From contig JBEKDA010000023.1 in assembly GCA_050014595.1 (NCBI GenBank), positions 49,088 through 113,087 of the forward strand: DNA of 64,000 nt, in the 5' to 3' direction. Source of the DNA: PALSA-129 sp050014595. GTDB lineage: Bacteria > Acidobacteriota > Terriglobia > Bryobacterales > Bryobacteraceae. Below the pieces are notes generated by a model. The model was not told the DNA's origin. It made no database searches and worked only from the letters and a program-made list of their open reading frames with translations. A program made the translations under genes and the position numbers. The stretch's first letter is position 1. Every line of letters starts with the position of its first letter. Shown piece after piece: positions 33,650-40,679 of the stretch.

Positions 33650-36600
33650 TTAGAACCGGATGCGCGCGACGAGTTGGCCGTTCCGTTGGCCGCCGAAATT
33701 ACTCGTGCTGCCGATGTTATAGTAGCCAAACCCGCTGATCGCTCCCGTCAGGCTGTTGACGTTGGTTGTCTGTGTCGGGTTGCTCGAGGTGGGGGTGCCC
33801 AGAGTCACGCGGTTGAACACGTTGAAGAACTCCGCCCGCACGTTCAGCGAGATTCCTTCCCGGATCCGGAACGTACGCCCGAAGTTCATGTTCTCGTTGA
33901 CTTGATGAGGTCCCCGGTAATCGTTGTAATACCCGGAGCCGGGGCTGATGGTTCCCGCAGCGACATCCTGCCATGCGGCCGGGTTGAGGATCCGCTGGTT
34001 GATGTTGTTAGGGTCGATGCAGCGGCAATTGATGTTGGTCAGATACAAAGGCGCCCCGGCCACCCGTATCTGGGGCGTGCCCGATTCGAACGTATAGGTG
34101 CTCCATCTGCTGAGCACCGATTGAGGGGCTGCAATCAGGGCTCCACTGGCGTAGCGCAGGGTTGCGCCCCACGTCCAGTCGCCCACAAGCGTTCGAATCA
34201 GTTTATTGGAAGTCGCTCGGGGCGTCGTATAGGTGATCGCCGTGACTGAAATGTGCGGATAGTCATTCGAGTCGAGGCCTCTCTGTATGGTGCGGTTGTA
34301 GGGGTCGGCATTGATGTAGCCGCCGACGTTGAGCGTCTTGGAGAAGGTATAGTTCGAGCTGACATCCAGCCCGTGCGAAATACGCTTGATGAATTTCACC
34401 TGGAGCGAATCGTAGTAGCTGTTGCCCTGATTGATGAACTCCGGCGTCAGCGTGGTGTACTCGGGGAAGGGCCGCAGCGACTGTGCCACGGTGGCGGTGG
34501 TCGGGAAGCCCACGTACGGGAGCTTATAACCTGCCGCGATAGCAGCGGCCGAACCGATCTGGGACGTCAGCAGCGTTCTGGTATTCGCGTTGGTCAGATC
34601 GATGCCGAGGGCCGCGAGCCTGGCCGGGGTAATCGCATTCAGGTTGACGAGGCTGTTGGACGGCTCCCAGACACCCCGGTTGCCGACGTAGTCCGCTTCG
34701 ATCATGATGTCTTTCGTCAATTGACGCTGCAGCGCGACGTCCCAGTTGTTGATGCGAGCCGGACGCCCGCCGTTGGGATCGACATACAAGCCGCCCCAGA
34801 CGGCAGAGAACCCATTGATCTGCCCGGCAACGGTATTGACGCCCGGATTCAGGTTGAGCTGGCTCAGCACCGCGGGATTGTAGACCAGGCCGGCCGCCAG
34901 TTGCGAATTGATCCCCCCGAAGCCGGGAGTGGAGGTCTGAATCGAATTGTATCCCAGGCCGTTCAGGGAGTATCCGCCGTTCAGGTAGGCCCAGGCATCG
35001 CCGCCGCTATAGTTAATACCCCAGCCGGCGCGAACGACCGTGTTCTTGTTGAGCTGGTATGCCAAGCTGAGTCGCGGCCCGAAGGCGAAGTTATAGGTTT
35101 TCCCAAATTCGCAGTTGCAGCGCCCCGGGCCGTAGCCCGCGAAGATGAAGCCGCCCGGCAGGTTGCCGGCATTCGGATTCGGTGTGTTCAGTCCCACCTC
35201 GGACTGTCTGTCCCACAGTTCGTGGCCCAGGGGCACACGATCCCACCGGACGCCCATCTCCAGGGTCAGTTTGGACGTCACTCGAAAGGTGTCCTGGAAA
35301 TACAGGCCGTCGGTAATTCGACGGAGCTGGGTGTCCTTGGCCGGGTTGACGGTGGTTGAATTGGTGGTGCCCAGCAGGAAACTGGCGTACCCGTTACCGA
35401 TCGTCCCGCCGGTGGATCCCACGGCAGTGGTGTTCAGGAACGGAATAGCGGTTTGGTTGCCACTAAAGGCATAGATTCCCTGGGCGCCCTGATAGTTCGC
35501 ATCGCTATAGACTTGCTGCTTGAACTCGTAACCGGCCTTGTAGCTGTGTTTGCCGTGAATCCAGGTCCAGCTCCCGGTGATCGAACCGATATTGGTGATC
35601 TGATGATCGGCCGTGCTGGGACCGAGTCCGTTAATGTTGCCGCCCAAGCCGGTAATATTCGGGAAGCCCACGCCCGTCGCGCTGCCGACCAGGCCCAGTT
35701 GGCCCACCACATCGTAATTGAGTTCCGATGCGGGCGCGCTGTCGGGATTCAGGAAGCGATAGAATCCAGCGCCGAAATGCACCAGCATGTTCGCCGAAAT
35801 GGTGTGGTCCACGTTGAGCCGGTACTGGTCGCCGAAGTTGACCTTCGGACGGGATGACGTCAGCGGTATCGGCAGCCCGTCGGGATAGGCAACCGAGGTG
35901 GTGTACTGGCGGCCCCAGAAGAAGCTGGCTTTGGTGCTGGTTCCAAAATCCTCATCGATCTTCAGGCTGGGGACTTGCTGCGTCGTGTTGGTGATGATGT
36001 TGGGAACCCAGTTCAGCGAGGTCTGGGTGTTGATCGGGGCCGGTAGCAACGCCTGGATTTTCTTGGCCACCGGATCGAACATGCTCTGGGGGATCACATT
36101 CATGGGGGTGAACGGCTGGCGTACCACGCGCCCGTTCGCGTCCGTGTAAGTGCTGAAAGGATTGAAGATCTCGTTCTGCAGGTATTGATATCCGCTTGTC
36201 GGATCGGTCAGAGTCGTCATCGGGCCGGTGCAGTTAGTCGAAGTGGTGTAAAGGAGACAACTGAAATCACCGTTACGCATGGCCGCGGTCGGCAACGTTC
36301 CGGTTGCAGCACTGGACGCCTGGCCGTTGGCGAACCTCTCCAGGTTGAAAAAGAAGAAGGTGTGGTTCTTGCCGTTGTAGATTTTGGGAATCCAGACCGG
36401 ACCGCCAACGGTGAAACCATAGTCGTTCTTCCGGTCCTTGTCCAGCAAATGATTGAAGGGATGGCGAGCGTCCAGGGCCTCGTTAGCCCACTCTTCGTAC
36501 ACCGAGCCATGCAGCTTGTTCGTGCCGCTCTTGGTGGTGAAGTTGTACAGGCCGCCCATCACCTGGCCAAATTCCGCCGAAAAATTTGAGGACTGAACGG

Positions 36601-37312
36601 CGAACTCGGTGATGGCTTCCACCGAGGCCGCTGCCATGGTGCTGGTCCAGTTGGTGTCGTTGTTGCTGGTGGAATCCTGGCCTTCCAGGTAGACCTTAAA
36701 GCTGCCGTAGGCGCCAGTCGGCAGGCCATTCACCTCGGCGTTGGCGGAGGTTCCGGCCACGCCGGGCGCGAGATATACGAAGCTCAACCAGTTCCGGATG
36801 GCGCCGGTGCCCGTACCGCCGCCGCCGAAGTTGATCGGAAGGTCATTGACCTTGTCGCCAGGGACGTTCATGCTGATCTCGGCGTTGGCAGTCTTGAGCA
36901 TCTCCGCCTCCGCCGTAACCGTGATCGCGTCCGTGGTCTGGCCGACCTGGAGGACGATGGGGATTTTGATGGTCTGATCCAGAAGGACCTGAATCCCGTT
37001 TTGGTTGGCCGTCTTGAACCCCGGGGCCGTCACGGACACGTCGTACTTGCCGCTTGGCACCGAGGGAATGGTGAAGTCACCGGAGGTCGTCGTCGTTGCA
37101 TCGAAGGTACTGCCCGTTTCCACATTCTTGACGACCACCTTGGCGCCCACCACCGCGGCGGAGGATGGATCGATAACCGAACCGGTAATGGTCCCACGAT
37201 CGCTTTGCGCGAACGCGGCCACGGACAACAGCAAGCAGCCAATCGTTATTGACAGGAAACGCGTCCACGTTGACGCCGTCTCACCTATCGACTCTACCAA
37301 GGCTTTCCTCAT
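33650..37312 (-). CDS. TonB-dependent-receptor-type (Oar-like) outer-membrane protein
   Basis: The 1220-residue protein has a signal peptide (FLSITIGCLLLSVAAFAQSD) and then a carboxypeptidase-regulatory-like beta-sandwich (RGTITGSVIDPSSAAVVGAK ... GDFTIPSVPSGKYDVSVTAP, residues ~38-120). A plug-like region (DAITVTAEAEMLKTANAEIS) and a long beta-barrel follow, ending in an aromatic residue (QLVARIRF), as outer-membrane barrels do. This is the expanded acidobacterial receptor type thought to import oligosaccharides. ATG 37312 follows GAAGGGGG. Palindrome C lies 62 bp upstream with TAGAAT 21 nt from it, so expression is probably tied to the neighbouring GH35, GH5-like and GH2 genes. Confidence 0.92.
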   Translation of the reverse strand: MRKALVESIGETASTWTRFLSITIGCLLLSVAAFAQSDRGTITGSVIDPSSAAVVGAKVVVKNVETGSTFDATTTTSGDFTIPSVPSGKYDVSVTAPGFKTANQNGIQVLLDQTIKIPIVLQVGQTTDAITVTAEAEMLKTANAEISMNVPGDKVNDLPINFGGGGTGTGAIRNWLSFVYLAPGVAGTSANAEVNGLPTGAYGSFKVYLEGQDSTSNNDTNWTSTMAAASVEAITEFAVQSSNFSAEFGQVMGGLYNFTTKSGTNKLHGSVYEEWANEALDARHPFNHLLDKDRKNDYGFTVGGPVWIPKIYNGKNHTFFFFNLERFANGQASSAATGTLPTAAMRNGDFSCLLYTTSTNCTGPMTTLTDPTSGYQYLQNEIFNPFSTYTDANGRVVRQPFTPMNVIPQSMFDPVAKKIQALLPAPINTQTSLNWVPNIITNTTQQVPSLKIDEDFGTSTKASFFWGRQYTTSVAYPDGLPIPLTSSRPKVNFGDQYRLNVDHTISANMLVHFGAGFYRFLNPDSAPASELNYDVVGQLGLVGSATGVGFPNITGLGGNINGLGPSTADHQITNIGSITGSWTWIHGKHSYKAGYEFKQQVYSDANYQGAQGIYAFSGNQTAIPFLNTTAVGSTGGTIGNGYASFLLGTTNSTTVNPAKDTQLRRITDGLYFQDTFRVTSKLTLEMGVRWDRVPLGHELWDRQSEVGLNTPNPNAGNLPGGFIFAGYGPGRCNCEFGKTYNFAFGPRLSLAYQLNKNTVVRAGWGINYSGGDAWAYLNGGYSLNGLGYNSIQTSTPGFGGINSQLAAGLVYNPAVLSQLNLNPGVNTVAGQINGFSAVWGGLYVDPNGGRPARINNWDVALQRQLTKDIMIEADYVGNRGVWEPSNSLVNLNAITPARLAALGIDLTNANTRTLLTSQIGSAAAIAAGYKLPYVGFPTTATVAQSLRPFPEYTTLTPEFINQGNSYYDSLQVKFIKRISHGLDVSSNYTFSKTLNVGGYINADPYNRTIQRGLDSNDYPHISVTAITYTTPRATSNKLIRTLVGDWTWGATLRYASGALIAAPQSVLSRWSTYTFESGTPQIRVAGAPLYLTNINCRCIDPNNINQRILNPAAWQDVAAGTISPGSGYYNDYRGPHQVNENMNFGRTFRIREGISLNVRAEFFNVFNRVTLGTPTSSNPTQTTNVNSLTGAISGFGYYNIGSTSNFGGQRNGQLVARIRF

Positions 37313-37374
37313 AAGACCCCCTTCAACACGGAAATGGAATGACATTGATTCTATTGCCAATCTCTAGGAATGAA

Positions 37375-37392
37375 ATCCACCTAAAGTAGGAT
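37375..37392 (-). promoter_or_regulatory. Regulon palindrome, site C (outer-membrane receptor gene)
   Basis: ATCCACCTAAAGTAGGAT, identical to site B. It is followed, in the direction of the receptor gene, after exactly 21 nt by TAGAAT (37348-37353). It sits in the short gap after the GH35 stop. Confidence 0.75.
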
Positions 37393-37398
37393 CGGCGT

Positions 37399-39828
37399 TC
37401 ATGGTCGCACGTCCGCGACCGCCCGGTATTCCGGCAGCACCCCTACTTCGGCCACCCGGGCCACCTGGCCGCCGGCGGGAATCGCCGGCTTTACTCCAGT
37501 TGCGAGATAGATCGGCGCGTCCTGCCGCAGTGGCAGGATCTGAAGTTCCAGCCCCTGTTTCAGGTCGGCGGCGGGAATGCCCCGAAGCCCGATCTCCCAG
37601 GGCGCGCCATGGTAGAAATCGTCGGTGATGAGCCGGCCGCCCGCATAAATCCGGGCAATATCGCCCTGGTAGGTGATGCGCAGGAACACCTCGCCTACAT
37701 CCGCGGATTTTACATCTGGAACTCGAATGGACCAGCGCCCGGCCCCGTCAAACGCGGCCTCCTCCGGCGCCATCGCGACTTCCTTGCCCATTCTGACGGG
37801 GGCGGCCTTTCCGGCTTCCCGCACTTGCCGGACCTCGGCTTTGACATGGATCGGCTCGACCGCGGCCGCGTAACACTCGAAGATCCCTTCATTCGCCGTG
37901 TGGCGGAATCCGGCAACCTCCCGGTCCAGGCTCGGAAATGCCGCAAAACTCAGACGAGCCGCATCGGTTGCGCTCAGATGGATCTGGTTGCCGTCAAAGT
38001 AGACGTCCGCCGCCGAGTAGATTAGCCGCTCGCGCCCGCCCAAAGGCGCCTTCCAGACATTGCGCGCCTGCTCGCGCGAGAGTACCAGGATTTGGGTGCT
38101 GTGGCCATCCTTGGTGCGGATTTGAATGGCGGTCTCCAATCCAGGGCTGATGCCGTCGATGGCCACCCGCCCCGCCACGCGTTTCACGCGTGCGTGCGGC
38201 GCCTCGATCTCGACCCCGTCGCCCGACTGGAAAACAAACTCGGGCGCGATGCCCGGCCAGGCAACGAACAGGTACGTGTCGGGATCCTCCAGGCGGCATA
38301 GCGGCTGCGCGGTGGCCTGTTCCAGCACGGTCCCACCTAACGGCATGTTCACCGGCCAGAAGGTGTACGCTCCGCTTGGAATGTCCACTGCCTGCCGCGG
38401 AACATTCACGGTTCCCGAAGCCAGCTTCAACTGCACCTGAAACCCCGTCTGCCGCGGCAGCGGATGATCCTTCTGATAGTTGTTCAGAAAAATAAAGCCG
38501 CTTTGCGCATCGGAGCGCACCGCCACGCGGGGCGTTTCCCGGTCCAGCCTTCCCATCGGCATCTCCGCTGGAAAATAGGCCGTCATGGGCGCCAGCGCCG
38601 GCCCGAAATCACGCAGAAACAAGTGGAAGATCTTGAGATCGCGGAAAGAGGGATGCATCTGCCCGAACTCGCCCAGCGGCGCCTGGAAGTCGTACGACTT
38701 CACCGGCAGGTCTTGGGGATACCCGGTGACCTGCGATTCCTGGAGGGTGGTTTTCTTCCCATCCGGATTGGTCCCCCCGTGGAACATGTAATACCCGTAG
38801 AGCGTGACGCCCGAGCCTAGCTTCACCACCTCGAGCGCGGCGATATCGTCGGCAGTCATCAGCGGGCGCCGATGATACGCCGGTTCCATGCCGCCTCCCA
38901 TTTCCGCCGTGAAAAACGGGTACGGTGCGATCCGCGCGTCAATGTCCGGCCGCCTGGCGCACAGGTCTTCGCCCACGTTCTCGTCCAGGCGGTTTGGGGA
39001 AAAGAAATAGTCCGGGCTGGGTGGCAGCGGAGTCAGGGGCCTGTACCAGAATCCGTCGGGGTATCCGCCGAAGACCGGAATCACGTCACGCGAAGGAATC
39101 GCGGCGTCGTCCCAGCCGGTGATGGAATAGAATGGCGCATCCAGTCCCGCATCGCGCGCCATCTTCCGCAGCGTGAGAATGTGCTCTTCGCCCTTGCCCG
39201 CCCCCCGCGAGTGGTATTCGTTCTCGATCTGTACGCCGACGATCGGCCCGCCGTCCTTCCAGAAGAGTCCTCTCAACTGCCGTCCGATCTCGCCATAGAA
39301 CCGCTGTACGTGTTTCAGGTAGGCTGCATCGTTCTGGCGAATCTTGGTATTCTGCAGCAGCCAGTCCGGCAGTCCTCCGTTGCGCACCTCGCCATGGTCC
39401 CACGGCCCCACCCGCGCCCAAACGTACATGCCATGCTTGCCGGCCAACTCCACGAAATGACGCAAGTCGCGCCGCCCGGACCAATCGAACTGCCCTTCGA
39501 TCTCTTCGTGGTGAATCCAGAAAATGTAGGTCGAGATGATACGGACCCCGCCCGCCTTCATCTTGAGGATTTCCTGTTCCCAATTCTCCGCCGCATACCG
39601 CGTGTATTGAAACTCGCCCATCACCGGGAACCACGGCCTGCCATCCAGCAGCAGATAACGGCTGTTGACCGCCAGCACATGACCATCCGCGGACCGCCCG
39701 CCCGTGGCGAACGCCAATGCTTGCGGGGGAACGGCGGCTTTGCTTGCATCGACAATCACGGCAGCCTGCGCTGCCGCAAGCGCGACGGCCAGGCTGGCTA
39801 GCAGGCGGGATACCGATGGGTAGCTCAT
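37399..39828 (-). CDS. Secreted GH35 beta-galactosidase
   Basis: The 809-residue protein has a signal peptide (SRLLASLAVALAAAQAAVIV). The GH35 TIM barrel shows RYLLLDGRPWFPVMGEFQYT, GGVRIISTYIFWIHHEEIEG, the acid/base Glu204 in GVQIENEYHS and the nucleophile Glu309 in FFTAEMGGGM. C-terminal jelly-roll domains follow (~530-800). The family removes terminal beta-galactose from glycans, pectin or xyloglucan side chains. Site D lies 46 bp upstream of the ATG with a TAGACT hexamer 21 nt from it. Palindrome C and the receptor gene lie immediately downstream, making a receptor/hydrolase pair under the same presumed control. Confidence 0.93.
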   Translation of the reverse strand: MSYPSVSRLLASLAVALAAAQAAVIVDASKAAVPPQALAFATGGRSADGHVLAVNSRYLLLDGRPWFPVMGEFQYTRYAAENWEQEILKMKAGGVRIISTYIFWIHHEEIEGQFDWSGRRDLRHFVELAGKHGMYVWARVGPWDHGEVRNGGLPDWLLQNTKIRQNDAAYLKHVQRFYGEIGRQLRGLFWKDGGPIVGVQIENEYHSRGAGKGEEHILTLRKMARDAGLDAPFYSITGWDDAAIPSRDVIPVFGGYPDGFWYRPLTPLPPSPDYFFSPNRLDENVGEDLCARRPDIDARIAPYPFFTAEMGGGMEPAYHRRPLMTADDIAALEVVKLGSGVTLYGYYMFHGGTNPDGKKTTLQESQVTGYPQDLPVKSYDFQAPLGEFGQMHPSFRDLKIFHLFLRDFGPALAPMTAYFPAEMPMGRLDRETPRVAVRSDAQSGFIFLNNYQKDHPLPRQTGFQVQLKLASGTVNVPRQAVDIPSGAYTFWPVNMPLGGTVLEQATAQPLCRLEDPDTYLFVAWPGIAPEFVFQSGDGVEIEAPHARVKRVAGRVAIDGISPGLETAIQIRTKDGHSTQILVLSREQARNVWKAPLGGRERLIYSAADVYFDGNQIHLSATDAARLSFAAFPSLDREVAGFRHTANEGIFECYAAAVEPIHVKAEVRQVREAGKAAPVRMGKEVAMAPEEAAFDGAGRWSIRVPDVKSADVGEVFLRITYQGDIARIYAGGRLITDDFYHGAPWEIGLRGIPAADLKQGLELQILPLRQDAPIYLATGVKPAIPAGGQVARVAEVGVLPEYRAVADVRP

Positions 39829-39874
39829 GGAACGCAGCCGACAGCTCAGTCTATCAGCAGGCCCTCGCGCCGCA

Positions 39875-39892
39875 ATCCAACTTAGGTTGGAT
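39875..39892 (-). promoter_or_regulatory. Regulon palindrome, site D (GH35 gene)
   Basis: ATCCAACTTAGGTTGGAT is the most symmetric copy (16 of 18 bases palindromic). TAGACT (39848-39853) starts exactly 21 nt further in the direction of the GH35 gene, predicting a leader of ~13 nt. Confidence 0.72.
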
Positions 39893-39925
39893 CGGAAGAC
39901 TGGGAATGCGGGGCGGGAACAGTTA

Positions 39926-39959
39926 GGTGGGACAGGCCGAGCGCCTTTCGTGGCCTGTC
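39926..39959. repeat. GGTGGGACAGGC-type hairpin
   Basis: GGTGGGACAGGCC followed by a hairpin GACAGGCC ... GGCCTGTC (39931-39938 / 39952-39959). Similar in its edge to the repeats at 19511 and 47150. It lies between site D and the response-regulator stop. Confidence 0.5.
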
Positions 39960-40049
39960 ATGCCTCGCGGAAGCACGGGCGCTTGACAGACGACAAAATC
40001 CGATCGTCTGTTCCACCGTCGAGGTCGGCCCAAGTAAACAGTATTGCGC

Positions 40050-40679
40050 CTACAGATGCTCCAGCCCGCGCTGCAGCGCCGCAATCACGGCCTGCGTGCG
40101 GTCGGTCACGCCCAACCGCTCCAGGATTACGCTGACGTGACACTTCACGGTCGCTTCGGTGATTCGTAACGCTCCGCCGATTTCCTTGTTGCTCTTGCCG
40201 TGCACCATCAGGGAGAGCACTTCCCGCTCGCGCGGGCTCAAGTCGGAATTCGGCGTGCGCATGGCCAGGCTCTCGGCCACCGGCGCCGGCAGGAAGCGCG
40301 TCCCCGCGTGGACTTTCCGCAATGCATCCACCAGCGTGTCGTGCGACATCGCCTTGATCAGGTATCCCGCCGCACCCGCCGCCAGAGCCTGGTGGATGTC
40401 CTCATCCCCTTCGTACGTAGTCAGCACCACGCACCGCGCGGAGGGATCGTCTTTCCGAATTGCCCGCAACGCATCCAGCCCGCTCATGCCCGGCAATCGC
40501 AGATCCATCAGCGTTACGTCCGGACGATGCTCGCGGAACATTCTCACCGCGTCAATTCCCGACTCCGCCTGGCTGCAAACTTTCATGTCCGGTTGCGCGT
40601 TGATGATGGCGGCAATCCCCAACCGCATGATGGGATGGTCTTCCACCACCAGAACGTCAAACTTGGCCGCTGCATTCAT
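40050..40679 (-). CDS. NarL/FixJ-type response regulator
   Basis: The 209-residue protein has a receiver domain with acidic pocket Glu13-Asp14 (VVEDHP), phosphoacceptor Asp59 (VTLMDLRLPG), Thr/Lys positions (VVLTTYEGD, YLIKAMSHD) and a C-terminal LuxR-type helix-turn-helix (LSPREREVLSLMVHGKSNKE ... TVKCHVSVILERLGV). Its ATG overlaps the stop of the sensor kinase (ATGA), so the two form a pair. NarL-type regulators bind short palindromes and often activate from sites near -35. The nearest 18-bp palindrome is only ~160 bp away, which makes this a candidate regulator of that regulon (inference). Confidence 0.93.
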   Translation of the reverse strand: MNAAAKFDVLVVEDHPIMRLGIAAIINAQPDMKVCSQAESGIDAVRMFREHRPDVTLMDLRLPGMSGLDALRAIRKDDPSARCVVLTTYEGDEDIHQALAAGAAGYLIKAMSHDTLVDALRKVHAGTRFLPAPVAESLAMRTPNSDLSPREREVLSLMVHGKSNKEIGGALRITEATVKCHVSVILERLGVTDRTQAVIAALQRGLEHL

